A DNA stretch of 64,000 nt, from assembly GCF_001680005.1 (NCBI RefSeq), contig NC_033561.1:1054001-1118000 (forward strand), read 5' to 3'. Below the pieces are notes generated by a model. That model made no database searches. It had not been told where the DNA came from and was given only the letters and a program-made list of their open reading frames with translations. Below, piece by piece: positions 54,880 through 64,000 of the stretch (position 1 is its first letter; each line of letters starts with the position of its first letter). Both the position numbers and the translations under genes were made by a program. Source of the DNA: Plasmodium coatneyi (Eukaryota > Apicomplexa > Aconoidasida > Haemosporida > Plasmodiidae).

Positions 54880-57492
54880 TTGGTTTGAGAGAAACATTTT
54901 CACCTTAAAAAAATGTATATTTTTATTTTAATGCTCTTTTCGACAATGTAAAAAAAGAGAAAAAAAAAAAAAAAAAAAAAAAGCGAGAATAAACCTCTGA
55001 TTGTTCTGCACTTACCATTTTATTTTCACCCTGATGGGCTTTTTCGCCCGCATGTTGTTATGCTCGAAATTTATGTTGTTGCTTCGAATGAGAGAAGAAC
55101 TGTTTCAAGAGCGCACACAACTACGCCAACGCGCTTATTTGTTGGTTTGTCAGCACGTACTTACACTTGTGGTGGTAACTTCCTCCACAGTGCAGGCGCA
55201 AACACAAGAATGATTTTCTCTTTCAAGCGCGTGCATGATAGGTACCTGAATGCGTTGACAAGAGTACCAAATAGGGGCAGGCACCAATTGGTGCGAGCTT
55301 GTACTCATGTATTCATATATTCATGTAAGCTTGTGAACTTTTAACCTCTACACGTCCTCCCAAGTGTAGTTATGATTCTGCACGATTCGTTTGCACACAC
55401 ATGCATGAGCGAGAAACGAACCCTTGCGCCCTCCTCTGATATTTAACTGTTGCTTGTATGTGTGGCTATGATGCGACGAATGCTCTTTGTATATCCTCCT
55501 TATTCCTCCATCTTTTCACTTCGACATGCTGTTCTTTTTTCCCCTTGTATTCTTAACCCTTTTCCCTTCTCTTTTTATTTCACCCTTTTTATTTTCCCTT
55601 TTTCATTTGCAAATCCACGTGCGAACAGCCTTTGAACCTGTTTTCTCATGGGAACCCGTGGCTTTACCTTAAGGCGTATCGGAACCAGTGCATGCCATCC
55701 TGGATGAGCATACATACGTACACACATACAATACACATTGTGCATACGGGTTCGAGTGCATAACTGATTGAACCGGGAAAAAAACAAATGATGCAGAGTA
55801 AAGTTTGCAGCTTTTTTATGCTTCATCTTAAATTTTTTTTTTTTCTTTAATGTGCCCATTTTTAATTTTCTCATTTATGATATTTATTGCTGTATCTCCC
55901 ACTTGTGATGTGCATCTTTCTTCTCTGAGAGGTGCATGCATGTGTAGGCACCGGCACAATGCGCGCCGCTACGACGTCAATGTATCACCCAAATGAATGT
56001 GTGTGTTCCCCCAGTTTAAGCAACTTTTTAATACGCCTCTGAATAAATGCACATTTTTTTTTTTTTTTGATTTATTCTACGTTACATACTTCCCTGTGCA
56101 TTTCTTTTTTCGCCCTTGACTCTCCCTTGTGTAATATTGTATACACATTTTGTTGGCTAATCATCACTCACATTATTAACACATCGCACTTTATTAGTAA
56201 GTTTAATTTTTTTTTTTTTTTTTGCAAGTTTAACTCATGCGGGTCATTTAATTTCTTTAACTTGTGTATAGGTGAGTGTGCCCTCTTTTCTTGTGACCCC
56301 CCTTTTATTAATTTTCTTTTGCACATGCACATAACTGAGAGTGATACACACTGCATGCACCCTGTGGAAGAGCAGTGAAATGTGGGAAAGGAGGCCTTAA
56401 GAATGTGTGCACAAGGGCACGTATGTTTATATGTACATTCTGTCCCTTTCAATGATCTTGTGGTATTTCATTTTATGAAGAAATGCCAAGCGTGAAAATC
56501 ATTACATCGCTGCGGTGCAACAGGGAAGGGAGAGCCTCAATTTTTTACACCTCTACTTGGGGTACACACAAGCATGCAATTCTTTCTTAAGTTGCAGTGA
56601 GATGATTATTACATTTTTATTTTAATTTTTTTACATTTTTAAAATTAAATTGAATGCAGAAATATAGTAACGAGGAGCCCACGCAGCTGTTCGTTCTTTC
56701 CAGCCATTGTGCTTCCCCCGATGCATGCATTTATCTGATTACGTGCATTCACGTGGCATTTTTCATTCTAACTGGAGAATCTACATGTCTGTACACACCT
56801 GAACACTAGTTCCTACAGTAGCGCCTTTGCAACAACTTTTTTATTGCAACGATTAGATGTAATAAAAACGACAGTTGTGTAGAGCACGCCGAATAAATCG
56901 AAAAAAAAAAAAAAAAAAAAAAAAATACCTGTATGTACACGTAACAAAATAAAAAAACATATGAACAGTTCAAAAAAAAAAAAAAAAAAAATTCGCAGAA
57001 TTGTATGAGTAGAAATTTGCATAGAAGAGTTGCCTGCAAATAGGGAGTTAGTTACGCACAGCAACTGTGTAGACTGAAGTGCCTACATGAGTGAGAGAGT
57101 GGAAATATGTGCATTTCTATATATTTGTATCGTGTGCATGCTTTCGTTTTAAAAGTAAAAACCACTTTCGCGTGATTTCACATCTGTACGTATACATATA
57201 TATACGTATGTGTGTGTATGCCCTTCGCCAAACAAGAGCTTCTTTGCCAAGTGAACCGTGCAAGCGTTTCATCCTACCTTCTTTGAATGACGATTTCAGC
57301 AACGTGTCGCGTTAGCGTCTCTCTTTATTTCTCTCCTTTGCCTGGCTATTTTTTTTTATTCATTGTGCCTGTATTTATGCACAAGGAACGTACACACTGT
57401 TTAGCAGTGCCGTCACTAAGGTTGGCCCCGCCTTCGGCCATTCCCACAGGCCCATTTGCCCAACTTTTACACACTTAAGAAGTCCAGAAAAA
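50193..57492. other. 7.3-kb gene-poor region
   Basis: No gene could be supported on either strand. Open frames are short, rich in Phe/Lys from homopolymers, and lack family features. Its first part must hold the eL30 promoter. It contains many A/T runs (50677-50698, 51035-51052, 54849-54873, 54961-54982, 56900-56925, 56971-56990) and, from 52.4 kb on, twelve GCATGC sites. It could hold a long 5' UTR or promoter of the CCCH gene, a long non-coding RNA, or chromosome-structural sequence. It shows no tandem array. Confidence 0.6.
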
Positions 57493-60400
57493 ATGCATCG
57501 ATTTAAGTAAGAAAAACAAAGAAAAATAAAGAAAAAAACGATATGGAGCTACACATCTCCTGCGCCCGCAACGGAGGCTTCTCAACTAAGTAACGGCAGC
57601 ATGTGGATCACTTTTGTACGCACCCTTCTCATCCTTCTTTTCCTTCTTCACATATTAGGATTTACAAAATTCAGATGTGCAAATATGCACTGATAAATAA
57701 GTGTGACCGAGGAGAAAACTGCACCTTTGCCCATGACATTAGCGAACTGAGGATAAAGCCCGACATGAGGAAAACGAAGTTATGTAAAAGTTACATACTA
57801 GGTATTCCTCCTCTACATATATATATTTTTTTTCTTTGGGGGCGCACACATAAGAGAAGTGTCTCGTTGAGTGCCTGGTACGTCTCCATTGTTTTTTTCT
57901 TTTTTACTACCTTCGAAAGCCCTACAAGTGTGTTACATACACCCACCTATTTATTTATTTCCATCCCCATGTTCACAGGAAAATGCACTGACCATAACTG
58001 CATTTATGCCCATTCAGTGAACGAGCTGAGGGAGGTTGGGAAGCCGGCTATCTGCCAGCTTCACAGAGAAGGTTCGCCTAGCAATCAGTTTGTTTTATGC
58101 TTGTAGTTGTTTCCAAGGGGAAGAGTCAGCACATAGCTGCAGCCAATCCGATCTGAAAGTCGACACATCTTTTTTTTTTTTTTCCACTTCTTCTTCTATA
58201 CAGGCAGGTGTATCAAGGGAAACCAGTGCAGGTTTGCGCACTCCATAAATGACATAAACACGAAGCTGGTGCAGTTCTATGAGGAGAACATGCACGAGGA
58301 CGAAATGGAGTTTTCTCACCTGAACAGGTGCCTGGATTTCGTAAACCAGGGAGAATCGTCCACACTAAACAGGGGAAGCGACCTGCGCAGCGAAGAACTG
58401 CTACACCTGGCCCGCCAAGAAAAACACAGAGAGTGGAAACTAAGCGTAAACTTTAACGAGGGTAGTTCCAACTCATCAAGTGCCTCCAACCAACACACGC
58501 GGGAAAAGGCGAAAAGCGCCAACAGAACAAACAACACATCCAAAGGTATGAACAGAGCAAGTCTGATAAAGAACTCTTCCTGCAGTGCGTTCTTAAACAA
58601 TAACATTCCCAATTTGAGCTCTCGGAAGGAAGAAAAAAAAAGCGAAGTTCTCCTACGTGGCAGAAATGGGAAGTACACAAAATTATGTGCAATAAACATG
58701 AGTATGAAAAGCACACAAGGGGGAGTCAACCGTTATGATAAAGAATTACTCCTCCAGGATGATAAGGAGGATTATCCATTAGAAGGAAGATTTAAAAAAA
58801 TGAATTACCCTCAGAATAGACAGCAGCATGAGGGAAATGGTTCCACTGAATCGGTGAGGCAGAACCTTACGCCCCCCTTCAATTCGCGCTCTATCATATC
58901 CTTTAATGGGGAAGAATCTGGGCAGAATAGGAACAATTGTGGGGTGGTGGATTACAGAAGTGGGACCAGTGGTGAAGATTCGATTTACTTCGGCCTGGGA
59001 AAAAACGTGGACGCCATGGGTGAGAGGTCCACGTTACGGTTAGGTAACAACCAAGGTGGAACCACCCGTGGTAAAAATTTTCCGCCGGGGGATGTGTTCA
59101 CCAGAGTGCGAGCCTCGGGGAAGAAGGCCCTCTCCAGCGAAAGTACCACATTCAAGGAGGAGAAAAAAAGAAGTCAGGCCAACGCTGATAAGGGGGACGG
59201 GTTGATACATAGTACAGACCGGTTGAACGTTCGGGGAGGTGTCTCTTGGGAGGGTAAAGGCTACCCAATGGAAATGCTATCCGGGAATAGCGGTGTGGAC
59301 AGGAACAGTAACGGAGGCAGGAAGGTTCCTCATTATGTACTCGAGGAGAACCTTTCCAATGAGATGAAGAAGGGAAATGGAAAAGATAACGATGAGGAGA
59401 AATTTCATCTGGCTAGGTATTACGAGTCCACTTTGCCCATTAGTAGGGATGACATGTGTGATTTCATGGAGGGTTCCCTCCTCCGGTTGGCACAGACAAA
59501 CGAACACGTCGAGAATCGAAATGCATGTAGCACGTGTAAGACCTACCTGGATGTTGACGTACAGAAGGTAAGAGGACGTCTTGGTGGGGAAAAAGGACAG
59601 TTGGACAGGGGTAGCAAAAGTGGGGTTATTCCAAGAATGAGTAGCCAGAATAAAACATTGAACGTTAGGGAGAGTGGTCCTCCTAATGGAAGCATCCCGC
59701 ACAAGGGATCGACTACCTGTCTGCCTGAGGTGGAAAATGCAAATGCAAATGGTAGTAGTGATCAGAATGGTGTCTCGAAGGAAGGGTCGGCGGAGGGACT
59801 GACCCGATACGGCAGCGGCATGCAAGGCGGAAGCAACAGTCAGTATGGCAGTAGCAGCACAGTGGATATGTGCGCGCAAAATGTTGATGAGGTTTTTTTC
59901 GGAAGGATTGAGGAGAGCGGAATTGGATCGGCCTGTCGGAAAAGCGGGGGGGTAATACGCGATTCGATGGAAAAAGCATTGTTGGGGAGTCATGAAGAGA
60001 AGAAGGGGAACCCCCCTGACGCGGCTCACCATAACGAGCTCCTAAAATACTTTGAAGAGATGCAACAATGGAGCGGATGTTCGGTGCTGGAGAGGTTGCA
60101 GACGGAAGATGGAAACTTCCAGAGGGGCGTCAGTGACGACGAGCATGGGGAGGTCCCCAAGGACAGTCCAATTCTATTGGGGGACTACGCAGGGGCCAAG
60201 AACTGTGCCAACCTTAGGCCGTATAACTTATTTTCCATGTTCAGACAAAAGAGTCCCGACTTGAGGGGATTGCCGGATAACTGTGGCGTGAAAAGCGCAT
60301 CACATAGGTGTGTCTCACAAGATGAAGTCCTCCTAGGGGGAACGAAGAATGACAGTAGCGACCACGCCGGGAGGAAGGACCTTTCCAGTGTTAGGAGTGT

Positions 60401-61616
60401 TGCTAATCAGAAGAAGGTAGTTGAACCAGTCGGCGGTCGGAAAAGGGAAGGGGATGTCCCTGTTTACTCACTTGTCAGCAATGGCAGGAACAATCCCACA
60501 AATAGTAGCCGCTACCGCATGAATGTGCAAAGCGACTCTCCAGGGATGAATAACTACCATGATGGATGTGACGATTATGTTATCCATTCGAATGAGGACA
60601 AGATGATCGAAAGGGAGAATCGTCTGTTGTATAGGTGGTTAGGTCTGTCCTCGTTAAGTGAAAGCTGCCCCATGGGGATGGACACCTCTGGAGAAAGTCC
60701 CCTCCTCACCCTGGATGATGAAGAATCCTACTTGGCAAATTTAGACAGGACCGGAGGTATGAAGAATGTCCTATCGGATGGGAAGGACATGAGTTGTTGG
60801 TCGAAAAGGAGCATGTCAAGGAGAAGAGTGGTCCACAATGGAGAAGATTCCCGATTGAAGAGCAAAGAGGAAGAGCTTTATCACTCCAGTTTGGATAATA
60901 TCCCCATTGGGTACGAAGAAATGGGAAGCGAAAACATTTTTATGGCCAATTATAGTTGGGACGATAAGGAGGAAAGACTTGTGAGCACCGATGAAGGGGC
61001 TGTCAGGATAGGTAACACGAAGGAGAAAAAAGGGGAGACACATTTTGAGAAGAGTGATTTATATGATGACTTAACGGAGAGGAATATTTTCTCGACACGT
61101 CATCTTTGTGAAGGGGGGGAAGCGAACTTGATAAACGACCTCTCCTGGGGTGGTCCCAAGTGGGATGATCAGAAGTGGGATCAAGTCAATCTTGAGCCGT
61201 TCGACAGGATACACATGGAAGATGGTTCAGCAGGTGGGTGCGACAACGGATTAGTGGGAAGTAACGCGCACAAGGAGAACAGATCCGATAGGGGGAGGAA
61301 TCACGCAAGTCACGCGCTGACGGGGGCCTTCCTCAACTATGACTACGAGAAAGGGATCGAAGACGACGTAGTGCGAAGTTTCCTGGAGGAGAGTAACTCC
61401 CCCCCGTACGACCGCCTGGACAGTTCCTTCTTTTATGATTTCCACGAGGGGGGTAATGGAAGGCCTTTTTTCAGTTATGGTGAAGATGGTGCGCTAAGCG
61501 GCAAGGACAAGAATTCTTTATATGACGATGCGGACGCCGCCGCATTTGACGATGGGGCGTTCTGCGTTGATCTGTCAAAGGACATGGACCTTCAATTTTT
61601 CAGCCAAGGTGGGTAA
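57493..61616 (+). CDS. Three-finger CCCH zinc-finger protein
   Basis: Probable RNA-binding regulator. Four exons close in phase (1220 aa): 57493-57506 (only MHRF plus two bases), 57659-57801, 57979-58071, 58204-61616. Three CCCH fingers lie in the first about 95 residues: CKYALINKCDRGENCTFAH (C-x7-C-x5-C-x3-H), CKSYILGKCTDHNCIYAH (C-x7-C-x4-C-x3-H) and CQLHREGRCIKGNQCRFAH (C-x7-C-x5-C-x3-H). Each finger is followed by an ISEL/VNEL/INDI helix. This resembles CCCH proteins of the apicomplexan family that bind AU-rich or pyrimidine RNA. The remaining about 1,100 residues are Ser/Asn/Gly-rich low complexity without a recognised domain, with aromatic/acidic patches near the end (LSKDMDLQFFSQGG). 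A further exon (about 61710-61769) is possible because CAAG|GTGGGT near the stop could be a donor. The 14-nt first exon is inferred only from phase and splice signals. Confidence 0.88.
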
Positions 61617-62370
61617 TGTGCGTCGGATGGTCCTGCCGAAGTGGATTGTGTTAGTGCCCCTTTACATGGGTGACTGACCCATTCTGCATCCTTCCGCTTC
61701 GCATTAAGGTTCTCCCCAGATGATCCGACCCCACGCGGGGGGGTTCCTAAAAAGGGTTGCTATTATATGATCGTCGTGGAGAAATGTAGAAAGATTCTTC
61801 ACGATTCGTGTGAGTAGAAAATTTTTGCGTGACCATTGTAGAGCTACCTGAGAGGGGATATATAACGTATTTTCTTTCCTTTTTTACCTTACCTTTTTTT
61901 TTTTCTTCCATTTGTGTCTGTCCTTTTATTGCATGTGTTTCGAACCTAGCGTAGACACCAACTCGTCCTCCCTATTGTACCTTCACCTTGTGGTACACCT
62001 TACCTTCTGCGGTATCAAAATGAACGACTCGGTTTTTGTTTTTACGGGTGAGACAGGTGAAGAAAAACCACCAACATACAAACGAACACCAAAACGAACG
62101 CCACCCCATCTGGAAGGGAAGGAGAACGAATAACGGTTTATTTCGGAAAATGTCCAGGGGACCCACTCCTTTGACGTTAAGTCGACATCTGACGTGGGTA
62201 AGTTACGAAAGGAGGTAGATCCACTTTTCCATTTGTGTTTTTTTTTTCTTTACTTCCTAATATTAATTTTATGCATCCTTCCTTTTTCTTCTTTCCTTTT
62301 TTCCTATATACGCTTTATATGTATACCCCTCCCTAAAACAGTAAGCACCAAGCTACACTTTTGTTCTTAT
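61617..62370. other. 3' flank of the CCCH gene
   Basis: Transition from the CCCH gene into repeat-rich sequence. It holds a pyrimidine-rich block (61870-61930). A possible terminal exon is discussed with the CCCH gene. No independent gene was seen. Confidence 0.5.
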
Positions 62371-62640
62371 ACCCTAAAATCGTAACGTTAAGTGTGAAAT
62401 GCTACACACACCCTAAATATTAAATCCCACATTCCTAAGTGCGGGATCCCGCACATCCTAAAATGTGAAATCTTACACCTTAAATGTGAAATTCCGCACC
62501 CTAAAAGCGAAATTCTCCACCCATAAAGGATAAAATCCTACACACTCTAAATGGGAAATTGTACCCCCCTAAATGCGAAATCCTACACTCACCCTAAATG
62601 TGAAACCGTACACTCTAAATGCGGAATTCCACCCCCGCAC
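62371..62640. repeat. Degenerate CCCTAAA-containing array, block 1
   Basis: About ten imperfect units of roughly 20-29 bp with consensus CCCTAAATGCGAAATCCTACAC. The CCCTAAA part equals the C-rich strand of the Plasmodium telomere repeat (GGGTTTA/GGGTTCA), but each is followed by non-telomeric sequence, so this is a telomere-like, not a telomeric, array. Confidence 0.85.
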
Positions 62641-62849
62641 GCATTCATTCACCCTTATTATTTTTTTTCTTCTTTTCTTTTTTCTTAAGGTTTTTTTTTT
62701 TCCTTTTTTCCTCTATTTTTTCTTCGTTTTCTTCCTTCTTGTACGCACACTCTAGAATTCATACACCTCCATAAAACACCTAAATACCAGATCATATTGC
62801 TGCTTTGAACCTAACACTCCTTTGATTCTAATCCTTCACACCCTTCCTT

Positions 62850-63190
62850 ACCCTAAAAGCAGGACCTTACACACTCAGTGCCAAATTCTACACTCCTAAG
62901 TGTAAAATCCCCAACCCCTAAAATGAGAAATCCTATACATACACACCCTAAAATTCGAAATTCTACACACACACACCCCTAAAATGGGAAATCCTACATA
63001 CACACACCCTAAAATGCGAAATCCTACATCCATAATCCTATACCCCTAATCCTACACGCTCATAGGTGCGGAATACTATACACCCTAAAATGTGAAATCA
63101 TATACCCCTATGTGGGACATAATACACCCCTAAAATGCGAAATCCTACACTCCCCTTAAATCCAAAATCCTACACACTCCCTACTCATTC
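62850..63190. repeat. Degenerate CCCTAAA-containing array, block 2
   Basis: Second array of the same family (CCCTAAAATGCGAAATCCTACACAC), about twelve units. Like block 1 it is followed by CATTCATTC-like sequence and a long pyrimidine tract. Confidence 0.85.
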
Positions 63191-64000
63191 ATTCGTTCAC
63201 ATTTATTTTATTATTTTCCTTTTTTCTTTAATATTAACTTCTCCTTTATTTTTTTTTCCGTTCTTTTTTCTTTTTCTCCCCGATTTTTTTTTTCCCTTTT
63301 ATTTTTCTTGTATGCACACCTTAAGATGCATACCCGTCCTTAAGAAACTGAACACCACCCCTAAAACCCTTCATTCTATCACGCCTAACGCTTCATTCTA
63401 CGACGCCTAACCCTTCGTTCTAATACCGTTACATCCTTCATTCTACACACCCCTAACCCTTCATTATAATAGCCATACACCCTTCCATTCTACTACCCCC
63501 AGCAACTTTCCTTCCACAATTATTAAATAAATTGTGCATAAAACATTTTTGTGCACACATTAAAAAAAAAATTTGCTCCCCCCCTTACACATGGGAAAAA
63601 ACCTAAATATAAAGCAAAAATGAAGAACCAAATAAGAACGACATCGTAATTCACATTCTTTATCTATATTACACATTTCCCCATACTACTCAGTTCTTTG
63701 ACCCCCTCCGCCCCCCCACAATTCTACAACAACATAACTGCGACCATTTTAGGTTATTACACTACTATGCAACTTTCCCTCTTCCCTCTTAAATTGTCTA
63801 TCTGCCCCAAAAGAGGAGCGAAAAAGAAAAAAGAAAAAGAAAAATTTCACCATTCCAACATGGCGATATGCAAGAAAAAAACTAATATACTCCTTCCAAC
63901 ACATGCCAGAGAAAAGAAGGCGGACTCACTTTCCTCTCACTACTTTTTTCATTTTTTTCACTATTCTAAAATTAAAAGGAGCAAATAAAAATTTTTGAGC
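63191..64000. repeat. Pyrimidine tract, CCTAACCCTTCATTCTAC array and window end
   Basis: 63191-63310 is a T/C-rich tract homologous to 62660-62740. 63352-63500 holds about six units of roughly 21 bp with consensus CCTAACCCTTCATTCTACNAC. After that comes AT-rich unique-looking sequence to the window edge, with no supported gene. Confidence 0.75.

Noticed and set aside
52600..57400. Centromere
   Set aside because: AT-rich but not extremely so, with no compact uniform core or tandem array; position relative to the chromosome cannot be judged from the window.
58317..58330. CACCTGAACAGGTG inverted repeat, similar to the dispersed TGTTCAGG element
   Set aside because: It lies within the CCCH coding frame (SHLNRCLD) and lacks the flanking homology of the non-coding copies.
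59277..60032. 251-residue open frame on the minus strand opposite the CCCH gene
   Set aside because: Antisense to Ser/Asn/Gly-rich low-complexity coding; no start context, domain or codon character of its own.
62573..63410. Two related short frames starting MRNPTL
   Set aside because: They are translations of the duplicated CCCTAAA array and its pyrimidine tract; they serve only as evidence for the duplication.
62371..63500. True telomere at the right end
   Set aside because: Units are degenerate, interrupted by unrelated sequence, in C-rich orientation, and unique-looking AT-rich sequence continues to the window edge.

Overview
The window is nuclear DNA from a malaria parasite of the vivax/simian clade (Plasmodium vivax, P. 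cynomolgi, P. knowlesi or a relative). The reasons are moderate-GC coding sequence with AT-rich spacers, very frequent poly(A)/poly(T) runs, short GT-AG introns, apicoplast-type proteins and Plasmodium-style low-complexity inserts. The gene set (MnmA, ATG8, a Nop12-like RRM protein, dynein intermediate chain, NAT10/Kre33, apicoplast PDH E2) matches, from memory and unchecked, the order of P. falciparum chromosome 10 around PF3D7_1019800 to PF3D7_1020800.

Layout. Positions 0.8-13.8 kb hold three minus-strand genes: apicoplast PDH E2 (11 exons), the RNA cytidine acetyltransferase NAT10/Kre33, and a large protein with an ASH-like N-terminal beta-sandwich and a degenerate phosphoglycerate-kinase-like C-terminal half. 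At 14.2-19.6 kb lie a RsfS/Iojap-type ribosome silencing factor (-), an NSUN5/Rcm1-type rRNA methyltransferase (+) and cytoplasmic dynein intermediate chain (-). At 21.6-31.0 kb lie four plus-strand genes: a long coiled-coil protein, dynein roadblock/LC7 light chain, a ten-exon Nop12/RBM34-like protein and ATG8. At 32.5-41.2 kb are the tRNA 2-thiouridylase MnmA (+), an unrecognised low-complexity protein (+) and a PH-domain protein (-). At 42.4-49.2 kb is a 24-exon TMEM94-like P-type-ATPase-related membrane protein (+), followed by ribosomal protein eL30 (-).

The right third changes character. A spacer of 7.3 kb (50.2-57.5 kb) has no supported gene and is strikingly rich in GCATGC. It is followed by a three-finger CCCH protein (57.5-61.6 kb). 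The last 2 kb carry degenerate CCCTAAA-containing arrays organised as a diverged higher-order duplication. This resembles a chromosome-end or internal telomere-like tract. However, the C-rich strand runs 5'->3' toward the right edge, which is opposite to a normal right-hand telomere.

Functional themes: two genes serve the apicoplast (PDH E2, MnmA) and ATG8 acts on the apicoplast membrane. Four serve ribosomes or rRNA (NAT10, NSUN5-like, Nop12-like, eL30), and RsfS probably serves organelle ribosomes. Two are dynein subunits. Exon structures were worked out by hand from GT/AG sites and reading phase; the phases close exactly for E2, NAT10, NSUN5, the coiled-coil gene, LC7, the Nop12-like gene, TMEM94-like, eL30 and the CCCH gene. 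No tRNA, rRNA, CRISPR or transposon was recognised.
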